Shown here: positions 28,441-36,777 of the stretch, one piece after another
How positions within the stretch are numbered: the first letter of the stretch is position 1
Layout: each line of letters starts with the position of its first letter
Assembly: GCA_011050015.1 (NCBI GenBank)
Contig: DRGP01000102.1
Span: 1 to 64,000 of the forward strand
Reading direction: 5' to 3'
Length of the DNA: 64,000 bases
Origin: Leeuwenhoekiella sp.
GTDB taxonomy: Bacteria; Bacteroidota; Bacteroidia; Flavobacteriales; Flavobacteriaceae
Notes under the pieces: generated by a model
What the model was told of the DNA's origin: nothing
Seen by the model: the letters and a program-made list of their open reading frames with translations, nothing else
Database searches by the model: none
Position numbers and translations under genes: made by a program

Positions 28441-31248
28441 ATGAAAAAAGCATTACAACTTATCTGTCTTCTTCTTCCCGTTACTTTTATCTGGGCTGAA
28501 AATATGCCATTGAAAAGTGTTGATGCTGCTTCAAACATAGTTATGGGTGTGCGTGGTATAAACGCAACTTTTTCAGTAAAAAATACAAACGCTGATTTTG
28601 ATCAACTGAATATAAAAGTATTGAACAAAGCGGAAAGCTATGCAACCAATACCCATCATACGTTAACACTTCAAGTTGAAAATACAGGAAAAGGCCTTCA
28701 GAATATAAAACTGGAAACTGAACTTCCCACTACCTGGAAAAAAACAGCTATTAGTACGATAGAACGTTTTGAGGCAAATTCAAAAAAACTGGTGCTCTAT
28801 AGTTTTTTCATTCCTGCCAATGCAAACCCGGGTACAGCGACGATCACTATTTTTGTTAAAGATCTTAGCCATGATATTTTACTCCCTACCCCTATTGAAT
28901 TAAATGTTTCCACAAATTATGAATTGGAAGTTTTTAAAGTATCTTCATCACAAAAAATACAAGCTGGTGAGACCATAAAGGCCTCCTATATTGTCAAAAA
29001 CAAAGGGAATATCGCACAAAAAGTACTGCTCACCGGAAAAGGCTCTATTGATGGGGAAACCACCATTACATTAGTGCCTGGCGAAAGCAGGGAAGTAGCT
29101 TTACAACAAGCAACCAATGACAAAATCTATTCCTTCCGAAATATAAGCACACAGTTAACTATTTTTAGTGCTGCTTCCGAAAAGACCTATACCGCCTTTA
29201 GCAGTACGGAGGTTTTTCCTTCAAAAATCAAACGGAAAGATCCTTTTTTACGCTATTATATGCGTGCGAGTTTATACTATAACAGTTATACTACCAAAAA
29301 GGATCATTATTCCGCCCTTTCTTCAGAATTAATTGGAGATGGCTACTTAGATGTAGATAAAAACCATTACCTCAATTTTATTGTACGTGCTCCAGAACAG
29401 GATAGATTAAAGCGTTTTGGTGTAGCAGATCAGTATAGTTTAGTCTATAAATACAAGGAAAAAACAGCTGTTTTCCTTGGTGATCACGCGTATTACATTA
29501 ACCGGTTAGGGTTCAGCAGCAGATACGGGATGGGGTTCCGGGTGGATCATGCTATAAAGCAATGGACACTTTCCGCTTTTTACTCAAAGCCCAGGTTATA
29601 TACGTATAATGCGGAACCTTTATATTGTGCAAAAATACAATACAATATAAGTGATTCCCTTAATTTGGGATTAGCCGTAGAACGCTCTAAAGGAACCATT
29701 CAAGGTGCCAACCATAATATTGAAGCAAACCCTAATGAAGAGGGACAGATTGCAACATTCAGTTTTAATTATAAAAACAAAGGAACTTTTATTGAAGCGG
29801 AATCTTCCAGTAGCATTACCAATATGCATATGGATTATGCCAATTATATTAATGTAAGACAACAGTATAAAAATTTCGGATATACGGGAAGTTTTACAAT
29901 TGCCGGGGACAATTACTTCGGTTCTTTGCGAAACAGTCTTCAGTTTTCTAACGGATTGAATTATAACCTACGGAAAATCAATTTTTCTATAGGTCACACC
30001 CAATCTATGGTCAACAGACGTTTAGACCCTTTATTTTATTCTGCCGAACCTTTTTACGAAACATTTTTTGGAGCGATCACTTACCGTTTTAACCAGCGTT
30101 CTTCCGTAAGCATTCGTGCTGATAAAAGAATACGGGAAGACCAGTTAAACCCTAAAAATTATTTTTACAAAGAATACGGTGGGAATTATAGATATAGGTA
30201 CACCCAATCTGCTTTTTCTTTCAATTTCAACGGAAGGATAGCCCAGACCAAAAACCTTTTAATTGCCGGTGACGATTATAGGACCACCTTTGCGCATAGT
30301 TTGAGTACTTCCGTTCGCGTATTGAGAAATCTAACCTTAAGAGGAAGTGTAAACCATAATTACAGCAACCGGTATGGAAATACAGATAATGTCACCAATT
30401 ATTTTAGATATGGTTTTGGGGCAAATTATAACATGTCCAGAAACGTACGCTTCAATTTTAATTACAACAGTGGCTTTAGCCCAGAAGAAACCTATCTAAA
30501 ACGGGATTATATAAATGGGGCCATCGTTGTAAAAGCATCTAAAAACCATCAGTTTGAAATACGCGGCAGTTATTTTGAAACTCCTGGAACCCTTGATGAT
30601 AAAGAGTTCCTGGGTTTTGGAAAATATACCTACACTTTTGGAGCCCCTTTAAAAAGGGTTTTGGCCCAGGGAGGTTTAAAGGGTGTTATTTATTCAACAG
30701 ATTCCTCTATTTCTATGAAAGGAATAAAAATAATTGCTGCCGGAAAAACGCTTGCAGCAGATGAAAAAGGGACTTTTGAAATTAACAACCTTCCGCTGGG
30801 GAATAATTATATCTTTATTGATGAATCAACCTTGCCGTTGGGAACCGTGATTGCTGAAAAAGCCCCCTTTAAAGTAAACATTGAAAAACAAGGAAAAGCA
30901 GCCTTGGATATACAGCTTATGCGTTCTAGCACCATTGAAGGCGAATTGTACACTGCCAGTCCTAAAAATAATGTGTCTGATGTTTTAGAAGGGTATTTAC
31001 AAATTGCAAATGAAGAATTCACCTATTATGTGACCTCAGATAAAAAAGGCCAGTTTCAGTTTAAAAATATAGTTCCCGGAACCTATACTTTATCCCTGGT
31101 ACGCTATAGTGGTGAGGAGTATTTTGAGTTGGAAAAAGATATAAAAATCACGGTAGCAGCGGGAGGAATTATGCGTGCAAAGGTGCCGGTAAAAGGAAAA
31201 GACAGAATTATTGAGTTTAAAAATAAGAACTTTAAAATAGGAAATTAG
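28441..31248 (+). CDS. Usher-like outer-membrane beta-barrel protein with Ig-like flanking domains
   Basis: The 935-residue protein has a signal peptide (about 1-19). NEW3-like Ig domains follow (about 50-250; HTLTLQVENTGKGLQNIKLETELP). A long region (about 275-735) has alternating aromatic and polar residues, typical of a large outer-membrane barrel (YYMRASLYYNSYTTKKDHYS, FRYGFGANYNMSRNVRFNFNYNSG). Two C-terminal Ig or SdrD/carboxypeptidase-regulatory-like domains follow (GLKGVIYSTDSSISMKGIKI; LEGYLQIANEEF). The order N-domain, barrel, two C-domains is that of fimbrial ushers, although sequence motifs of classical ushers are not visible. Confidence 0.6.
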   Translation: MKKALQLICLLLPVTFIWAENMPLKSVDAASNIVMGVRGINATFSVKNTNADFDQLNIKVLNKAESYATNTHHTLTLQVENTGKGLQNIKLETELPTTWKKTAISTIERFEANSKKLVLYSFFIPANANPGTATITIFVKDLSHDILLPTPIELNVSTNYELEVFKVSSSQKIQAGETIKASYIVKNKGNIAQKVLLTGKGSIDGETTITLVPGESREVALQQATNDKIYSFRNISTQLTIFSAASEKTYTAFSSTEVFPSKIKRKDPFLRYYMRASLYYNSYTTKKDHYSALSSELIGDGYLDVDKNHYLNFIVRAPEQDRLKRFGVADQYSLVYKYKEKTAVFLGDHAYYINRLGFSSRYGMGFRVDHAIKQWTLSAFYSKPRLYTYNAEPLYCAKIQYNISDSLNLGLAVERSKGTIQGANHNIEANPNEEGQIATFSFNYKNKGTFIEAESSSSITNMHMDYANYINVRQQYKNFGYTGSFTIAGDNYFGSLRNSLQFSNGLNYNLRKINFSIGHTQSMVNRRLDPLFYSAEPFYETFFGAITYRFNQRSSVSIRADKRIREDQLNPKNYFYKEYGGNYRYRYTQSAFSFNFNGRIAQTKNLLIAGDDYRTTFAHSLSTSVRVLRNLTLRGSVNHNYSNRYGNTDNVTNYFRYGFGANYNMSRNVRFNFNYNSGFSPEETYLKRDYINGAIVVKASKNHQFEIRGSYFETPGTLDDKEFLGFGKYTYTFGAPLKRVLAQGGLKGVIYSTDSSISMKGIKIIAAGKTLAADEKGTFEINNLPLGNNYIFIDESTLPLGTVIAEKAPFKVNIEKQGKAALDIQLMRSSTIEGELYTASPKNNVSDVLEGYLQIANEEFTYYVTSDKKGQFQFKNIVPGTYTLSLVRYSGEEYFELEKDIKITVAAGGIMRAKVPVKGKDRIIEFKNKNFKIGN

Positions 31249-31250
31249 CG

Positions 31251-31838
31251 ATGAAAAATAAGCAATTTATAATAGTAGCCCTAAGTATCGTTCAGGTTTT
31301 TTTTTGCAACGCTCAAGAAACCATTAACGCAAACGATCCTAATTCTTTCATTTTTGGGGGCGATAGTGATTTTAATACCGCTACACTGGAATTACAAGAA
31401 ATACTCCTCACAGATCTGGAACCCGATCCTGGAAACACCATAAGTTTTGGGGTAAATCCCAGTGATATGGAAGCGGGAAAACCGGTTACCGGAGCGGGAG
31501 GAACCTCAGTAAATGAAGACATTTGGTTAAATTTCACCTATAGGGGAATAAATTATAGAAATGCCCGAATCTTAGTATATGCCAACCAACCACTGCCTGC
31601 AGATTTGGAAATCAAGATACAGGTTATAGCTACAGCAAATACAGGTGGAAATTATAATCCAAATCCCAATTACAATCCCATAGTAGCGAGCACTTCTGAG
31701 CAAGTGCTGGTTTATGATTTTGCAAGCGGCTATACGGGGGATGGAGAAGGTACCGGCTACCAATTACGTTACACGATCGATAATCCGAACGGTGCTTCTT
31801 TGCCCACCGGTTTTGAAATTATTTATGAAATCAGATAA
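31251..31838 (+). CDS. Exported beta-rich protein, putative minor surface subunit
   Basis: The 195-residue protein has a signal peptide (about 1-21, FFCNAQ) and a beta-rich mature part that ends in TGFEIIYEIR, a short amphipathic strand like the other subunits of this cluster. It starts 2 bp after the barrel gene's stop, so the two are translated together. No catalytic motif is seen. Its family is not recognised. Confidence 0.55.
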   Translation: MKNKQFIIVALSIVQVFFCNAQETINANDPNSFIFGGDSDFNTATLELQEILLTDLEPDPGNTISFGVNPSDMEAGKPVTGAGGTSVNEDIWLNFTYRGINYRNARILVYANQPLPADLEIKIQVIATANTGGNYNPNPNYNPIVASTSEQVLVYDFASGYTGDGEGTGYQLRYTIDNPNGASLPTGFEIIYEIR

Positions 31839-31847
31839 AACAAAATC

Positions 31848-32450
31848 ATGAAAAAAGCACTTATATACAGCCTCGTTATCCTTTTTAATACTAGCATAGG
31901 GTATGCACAAATTTTACCGGGGACTTTAGATGTTTCGGGAATGCCAAGTTTTGTTCAATCTATAGAAGACACTGTTAAAGAAGCAGGTGCAGACGATAAT
32001 ACAGTGGGATTTGAAAGTGATTTTGACGCAACTGTCATTAGTTATGTGTTAGACCCTACTTCCATTCCTCTTATTGGAGGGGTCACTTCTTCTGAACAGA
32101 ATTGCAGTTTAAATATTTTTAGGTATACGGTGTATATGCATACCGATTATACGCCTCCGGGCTTACTTATAGAAGCTAAAACCACTTTTAATAGTGGAGT
32201 ACGATTCCCCCTTTCTAGCCCCTATGACAATTTACCTGTTCAACCTTTAGGACCCCGTGACCTCACACCAACTAGTGGAAGTAGTTATATAGCTATTCCA
32301 AACAATGGAGGTCAAGCAATAAAAGTATTTGAATTTGTGGGATGCCGTACAGATATCCCCATCCAGTTTAGAATAAAGGCAAGTGCCACAGTTCCTGGTG
32401 TAATTGCTACTTATAATATTCATTACACGGTTGTGGGTAGTTTATTGTGA
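31848..32450 (+). CDS. Exported beta-rich protein, putative minor or tip subunit
   Basis: The 200-residue protein has a signal peptide (about 1-20, IGYAQ). Its mature part holds two Cys (NCSLNIFRY and VGCRTDIP) and ends in the strand ATYNIHYTVVGSLL. It starts 9 bp after the previous gene and closes the cluster. The paired Cys and last position would suit a tip or adhesin subunit, but this is inference only. Confidence 0.5.
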   Translation: MKKALIYSLVILFNTSIGYAQILPGTLDVSGMPSFVQSIEDTVKEAGADDNTVGFESDFDATVISYVLDPTSIPLIGGVTSSEQNCSLNIFRYTVYMHTDYTPPGLLIEAKTTFNSGVRFPLSSPYDNLPVQPLGPRDLTPTSGSSYIAIPNNGGQAIKVFEFVGCRTDIPIQFRIKASATVPGVIATYNIHYTVVGSLL

Positions 32451-32550
32451 TTAAAAAGATGGCTTCATAAAGTAAGACATATTTGTAAGAACGATTATGT
32501 TTTCATCTTCATTTCAAATGAAATGCCCCCCTGCCCCTAAAAACCAGAAA

Positions 32551-32578
32551 ACCACGCAGTTCCTAAGAACTGCGTGGT
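32551..32578 (-). terminator. Hairpin terminator next to the left attachment site
   Basis: ACCACGCAGTTC-ctaa-GAACTGCGTGGT is a perfect 12-bp stem. The same structure with compensated base pairs stands next to the intact tRNA (59378-59405). It is probably the tRNA-Arg terminator of the original chromosome, cut off from its tRNA by the island. Confidence 0.8.
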
Positions 32579-32604
32579 TTTGATGCTATTCAAAATAGCC
32601 GTTG

Positions 32605-32630
32605 GTGACCTTGCCAGGATTCAAACCTGG
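32605..32630. other. Left attachment site (attL): tRNA-Arg 3' fragment
   Basis: These 26 bases are identical to 59432-59457, covering the acceptor 3' strand and the T arm of tRNA-Arg(ACG). The sequence then diverges (ctcgcattcc against aacctcctga), so only the 3' third of a tRNA remains and it cannot be functional. Confidence 0.88.
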
Positions 32631-32677
32631 CTCGCATTCCTCAATGTTTATAGGGCTTTCGGATGCCAATGAGTCCA

Positions 32678-32695
32678 GGTAGCCGAATAGCTACC
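32678..32695. repeat. Inverted repeat GGTAGC-N6-GCTACC at the left island end
   Basis: GGTAGCcgaataGCTACC lies about 50 bp inside the left attachment site. The half-site AGCTACC recurs three times, with one inverted GGTAGCT, at the right end (59282-59333). These may be arm-type or accessory binding sites for the integrase or a directionality factor (inference). Confidence 0.45.
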
Positions 32696-33180
32696 GTTTT
32701 GACTGATATCAAATAATGTCGTTTGATTTGCAATCTCAAAGTAAATTTAAGGTAAAAAGGGTTTCATTAAAAGCACAATAAAATTATATTCCATGTTTTT
32801 TGCATGCGGTTCCTATCAGTCGTACCGAGAGAAAAATAATAATTATAAAACTTAATTATCCAATTACCCAAAACTCCCAAAGGCATTGTAAAGACTGGCT
32901 TTAAGATGGGTAGATAGCATAAAATTGTAATTACCCAAATCTACCCCAATTGGTGGGTAATTGGTAATTAGAAAAATATAAAAATTAGACGATAAACCCT
33001 TGCTCTAACTGGGCTGGGTAATCGGGTAGATATTTTTAGAATTTTTGGATTATTTGCTGATGAAAGAGAAAAGCATAGAGAAGTATTCAAAGTGTTTTAA
33101 ACTTAAAAATAATCAGCATAAAGGACAATGAAAATTAGGTTAGTATGATCTTAATATAGAGAAGAATTCAAATTAAATAC

Positions 33181-33240
33181 CAAAGGGGGATAAGCAAGAG
33201 GGTAACACGCTGGCGCGATGTTACAGTGTTTATCCCTTTG
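33181..33240. repeat. Large nested palindrome
   Basis: The outer arms are CAAAGGG(GG)ATAA and TTATCCCTTTG. The inner arms are GTAACA and TGTTAC around a GC-rich loop (cgctggcgcga). The structure stands out from the AT-rich surroundings. It could be a structured RNA, a transfer or replication origin hairpin, or a recombination site; nothing in the sequence decides. Confidence 0.6.
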
Positions 33241-33284
33241 ACATTTAGATAATTAGTAATACACCTGACCTATAAAATTTATGG

Positions 33285-33340
33285 TTTTTGACGCAAAACC
33301 CGTTTCAGCCCAGTAAAACCGGTACATTTTTGACGCAAAA
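33285..33340. repeat. Direct repeat of TTTTTGACGCAAAA
   Basis: Identical 14-mers at 33285-33298 and 33327-33340, 42 bp apart start to start (four helical turns). They lie about 230-280 bp upstream of the operon and may be a regulator-binding pair. Confidence 0.5.
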
Positions 33341-33567
33341 ATGGATTTTGATTTAAAAAAGATACTTTTTTATTTCACCAGCTATTTGTTTTATAAAAAA
33401 TTTCACTAAGCACATCAAATTTTTTCTACTGAAAAGCCCACCTCAAAAAAATAAAAAGAGCTGTTTTCTAACAAAAATCAAAAAAACTTGAACAGATTGA
33501 GGAAAACCGTAAAAGAATTGTTTCATAAAGCTGTATTTTTAATTTTTTTAACCTTTTTTTTGAAAAT

Positions 33568-35229
33568 ATGGAGTTAATACAAAATAACCCTTATCGAATT
33601 GCAGGTATTCTTTCAAACGCAACGACAAAGGAACTTGAAAAGCAAAAAGGAAAAATCAAAGCCTACGCAAAGGTTGGAAAAGAGATCAAATCAGACTTTG
33701 ATTTTCAAATTCTGAGGAATATTAACAGAACTGAAGATACCGTAAACAAAGCATTTTCAAATATTGAGCAAAATCAAGACAAAGTCAATTACTCTTTATT
33801 TTGGTTTTTAAATGCTAGTCCATTTGATAAGACCGCAATTGAATATCTGAAAAATGGAGATGAAGAAAAAGCACTTGAAATTTGGGAAAAAGTAACCACC
33901 AATAAGAATGTCAATACCAAAAACTTCTCTGCATTAAACAATATAGGTACGTGCAAACTTTTAAGTAGGAATACATTCGATATAAAAACAGGGATTGAAG
34001 CCAAAATCAAGCTCATCGAATCTGAATACTTTGAAAACTTTGTCCATTCTGTCGCAGATGAAACATTCACAATTGACAATCAAAAACAATCTGAAAAATT
34101 GATTGATGAATTGCTTATACAATTCAAAAATCAATATGTAAGTTCAGAAATATTGCAATTGTTCAGCGGATGCAATAAAACCACGCAAAATTACCTTTCC
34201 AAAAAATTTACAGAAGAACCATTACACACAATCGAAAGCCAAATTGAAAGTTGTAAAAAGAAACGAAAAGCAGATAAAGACAATGCTTATGAATTTGGTT
34301 TAAAGCTGTTCACAAACACAAAAGACGATTTATCCTTTCTAAAATCATTAATTGGCACTAATGACCTAAAATACAAGACAGCTGCAGACCAATTGGCAAA
34401 TGAAATAATGCAATGTGGTATTGACTATTTCAATGAAAGCCAAGAAAAGAGTTCGAATGAAGATTACCTAACACAAGCCCAAGAACTCAATAAAAAAGCG
34501 TTATCAATTGCGGTAGGGAAGTTAACAAAAGACAGGGCAAATGACAGTCTTGCAACTCTTGAAGAAATGAAAGATCGGGAGGTTAATCAGGCCATTGCAT
34601 TATTACATTCTATTAAGTTGGCTTACGATAATGCTATTAGTAAAATTGAGGCTCAGGTATCTGCAATGAGAATGACTATGTCATATAATCAGTCCATCAA
34701 TTATTCGAAAGTGGATAAAATGAAGGCAAGCTGCTTAAACTGGGATAGAGTAGTAGAAGTTGTCAGTAATGGTATTAGTATTAACAATGTTGAAGCCATT
34801 CAACGTTGCTCAAATCAAAGCAAAATTTCGGAATATAAAAACCTTGTAGATTTCTTGTTTGGCAAACTTGGACCCATTCAAATAAATCAAGTAAAACATC
34901 TATGCTATTGGAAAGACGTAAGAGCAGCTCAAGCTATATCAACGGCAAAAAAAGTTGGATCAACTATGAGCAGTGCAGCTGATAAAGGAGGATGTTACAT
35001 TGCCACAATGGTTTATGGTGATTACGACCATCCACAAGTTTTGGAGTTGAGAAAATTCAGAGATGAATTTTTAAATAAGACAATAATTGGAAGAAGTTTT
35101 ATCAAATTCTACTACAGGTATTCTCCAAAACTAGTTGAAAAACTAGAAAACAAACAAGCAACCAATCTGATAATCAGAAAAGGATTAGATCAATTTATAT
35201 ATATATTCCAAGATGTCATTAAGAAATGA
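33568..35229 (+). CDS. J-like N-terminus plus helical repeats and C-terminal CFI-box domain protein
   Basis: The 553-residue protein begins MELIQNNPYRIAGILSNATTKELEKQKGKIKAYAK, which follows the helix I-II pattern of J-domains (xxYxILGxxxxATxxElxxxyrk) but lacks the HPD triad. The middle is helical, possibly TPR-like (DEEKALEIWEKVTTN). The C-terminus (from GGCYIATMVYGDYDHPQVLELRKFRDEFL, about residue 475) is a CFI-box domain (CFIATAAYG...LRxFRD...LYYRYSP). It overlaps the next gene by 17 bp. It is a likely co-factor or adaptor for the Hsp70 encoded downstream; the function is otherwise unknown. Confidence 0.7.
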   Translation: MELIQNNPYRIAGILSNATTKELEKQKGKIKAYAKVGKEIKSDFDFQILRNINRTEDTVNKAFSNIEQNQDKVNYSLFWFLNASPFDKTAIEYLKNGDEEKALEIWEKVTTNKNVNTKNFSALNNIGTCKLLSRNTFDIKTGIEAKIKLIESEYFENFVHSVADETFTIDNQKQSEKLIDELLIQFKNQYVSSEILQLFSGCNKTTQNYLSKKFTEEPLHTIESQIESCKKKRKADKDNAYEFGLKLFTNTKDDLSFLKSLIGTNDLKYKTAADQLANEIMQCGIDYFNESQEKSSNEDYLTQAQELNKKALSIAVGKLTKDRANDSLATLEEMKDREVNQAIALLHSIKLAYDNAISKIEAQVSAMRMTMSYNQSINYSKVDKMKASCLNWDRVVEVVSNGISINNVEAIQRCSNQSKISEYKNLVDFLFGKLGPIQINQVKHLCYWKDVRAAQAISTAKKVGSTMSSAADKGGCYIATMVYGDYDHPQVLELRKFRDEFLNKTIIGRSFIKFYYRYSPKLVEKLENKQATNLIIRKGLDQFIYIFQDVIKK

Positions 35230-35827
35230 AATTTTACAAGGCTTAAAAAGTGAGCTGAATAGTCAAGGGTTTCTATTATCACCAGATTTCACTATTAAAA
35301 TGTTTTTAATTTCATATAGTGAAAAGATTATTGAATCAAAAGAAAATAGTCATACAGAATTTATAAAAATAAAAAATGACATTATTGAAAGTTTTATAAA
35401 TCACATAGAGTCATACAAATCATTTTTAAAAAATCAAAATCATAATCACGAAATTCAAAAAATGAATGAAAAAATTTTCATTGCATTAGATTATAACAGA
35501 CAAGAAAATGATCACTTGAAAAATGATGTTTTAATTGAAATCATAGATTCTTTTAAATCAAAAATCAATACTAAAATTCGTGATAATAAACAGAAAACAG
35601 GTTGTTACATAGCCACAATGGCTTATGGTGATTATGACCATCCACAAGTTTTGGAGTTGAGAAAATTCAGAGATGACTTTTTGAACAAAACAATATTAGG
35701 TAGAAATTTTATCAAGCTCTATTATAGGTATTCACCAAGTTTGGCAGAAAGACTAAAAAATAAACAAGGAATCAATCCTATAATCCGTAAAGGGCTAGAC
35801 CTATTCATAAAAACAATCAGAAAATAA
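35213..35827 (+). CDS. Small CFI-box domain protein
   Basis: The 204-residue protein has a helical N-terminal part (about 1-125) without a known family. Its C-terminal CFI-box domain (TGCYIATMAYGDYDHPQVLELRKFRDDFL...LYYRYSP) is nearly the same as that of the upstream gene. Over 41 bases (35636-35676) the DNA is identical to 35026-35066. It overlaps the upstream gene by 17 bp and the next by 1 bp (taATGa). The role is unknown. Confidence 0.7.
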   Translation: MSLRNEILQGLKSELNSQGFLLSPDFTIKMFLISYSEKIIESKENSHTEFIKIKNDIIESFINHIESYKSFLKNQNHNHEIQKMNEKIFIALDYNRQENDHLKNDVLIEIIDSFKSKINTKIRDNKQKTGCYIATMAYGDYDHPQVLELRKFRDDFLNKTILGRNFIKLYYRYSPSLAERLKNKQGINPIIRKGLDLFIKTIRK

Positions 35828-36768
35828 TGAAGAAAATTTTACTCATAGCGCTCTTTTTTGGAGCAACTAATCTTTTTGCGCAACAGCAACAGGATTCAAT
35901 ATTGATAAAGGAAATACCGACCATAAAAAACAACGTATTTCAGCAACGGCAAGAGATTGATGCTTTAACTAAAAAGCTGAACAACCAAAGTTATACAATT
36001 GGAAAGCAAAGCCAGACTATTTCAGGTTTGCAGGAGCAGAATACTAGCCTAAATGCTTCAATTGATAGTTTAAGCCAACTAATCCAAACCAACAGCCAAA
36101 ACATTGTAACCAATTCCAAAGAGCTCGGCACTAAAATTCAAGAAACGGAACAGCAAGCTGAAACCAAGATTTCAGCGCTAGGCGGAGATGTAGAGAAAAA
36201 CCGATTGTATTGGATCATCGCCACATTGGCGACACTTTTATTGGGTGGCTTGATTTATTGGCTATTGGGCAAACGCATAAAATCAAGCAAGACAGATGTC
36301 GAAACCCAAATCAGAAATACCAAAGCTTCACTTGAAGAAGAAAGTGTGAAATTGGACAACAAATTGGTAGAAGTTTTGGAAACACAACTAAAACTTCAAC
36401 AAGAAACGGCTAAATCACAGCCAGTTGCTTCCAACGAAAAAGCCGACCACTCATTGGCTTTAAAAGTAGCCGATGAAATAGCAAGAATGCAAAAGAACAT
36501 ATCTAAAATGGGTAGTGATACTAAAGGGGTAAAACCTCTTTTGAAAGGTATCGAGCGTATCCAAAATAATTTTGCCGCTAACGGCTATGAAATGATAAAT
36601 CATCTTAATAAAGCTTATGATGAGCGATTTAATATTGACGTAATCAACTTTATCACAGATGAAAATTTAGATGAAGGCACAAGAATCATAACAGCAGTAA
36701 TAAAACCTCAAGTAAATTATAAAGGTGTACTCATTCAACGAGCACAAGTTGATGTTTCACAGAATTAA
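35827..36768 (+). CDS. Membrane-spanning coiled-coil protein
   Basis: The 313-residue protein has a cleavable-looking signal peptide (about 1-19, TNLFAQ). A periplasmic coiled coil follows (about 30-125; KLNNQSYTIGKQSQTISGLQEQ), then one transmembrane helix (about 133-153; WIIATLATLLLGGLIYWLLG). The cytoplasmic C-terminal half contains further helices and a globular end (NGYEMINHLNKAYDERFNIDVINFI). This topology would link the periplasm to the cytoplasmic Hsp70 and kinase-AAA proteins of the same operon. No family is recognised. Confidence 0.7.
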   Translation: MKKILLIALFFGATNLFAQQQQDSILIKEIPTIKNNVFQQRQEIDALTKKLNNQSYTIGKQSQTISGLQEQNTSLNASIDSLSQLIQTNSQNIVTNSKELGTKIQETEQQAETKISALGGDVEKNRLYWIIATLATLLLGGLIYWLLGKRIKSSKTDVETQIRNTKASLEEESVKLDNKLVEVLETQLKLQQETAKSQPVASNEKADHSLALKVADEIARMQKNISKMGSDTKGVKPLLKGIERIQNNFAANGYEMINHLNKAYDERFNIDVINFITDENLDEGTRIITAVIKPQVNYKGVLIQRAQVDVSQN

Positions 36769-36777
36769 AATATTAAT

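Larger units (their letters stand above)
32696..33567. other. Gene-free left end of the island, rich in short repeats
   Basis: About 870 AT-rich bases without a supported ORF. The stretch contains scattered copies of ATTACCC, ATCTACCC and their complements (32860-33030), a 60-bp palindrome (33181-33240) and a tandem pair of TTTTTGACGCAAAA (33285-33340). It must also carry the promoter of the eight-gene operon, but no exact consensus box was found. Confidence 0.5.

Noticed and set aside
32605-32700. A second tRNA at the left island end
   Set aside because: Only the 3' third (T arm and acceptor strand) is present; no anticodon or D arm can be formed, so it is an attachment site remnant.
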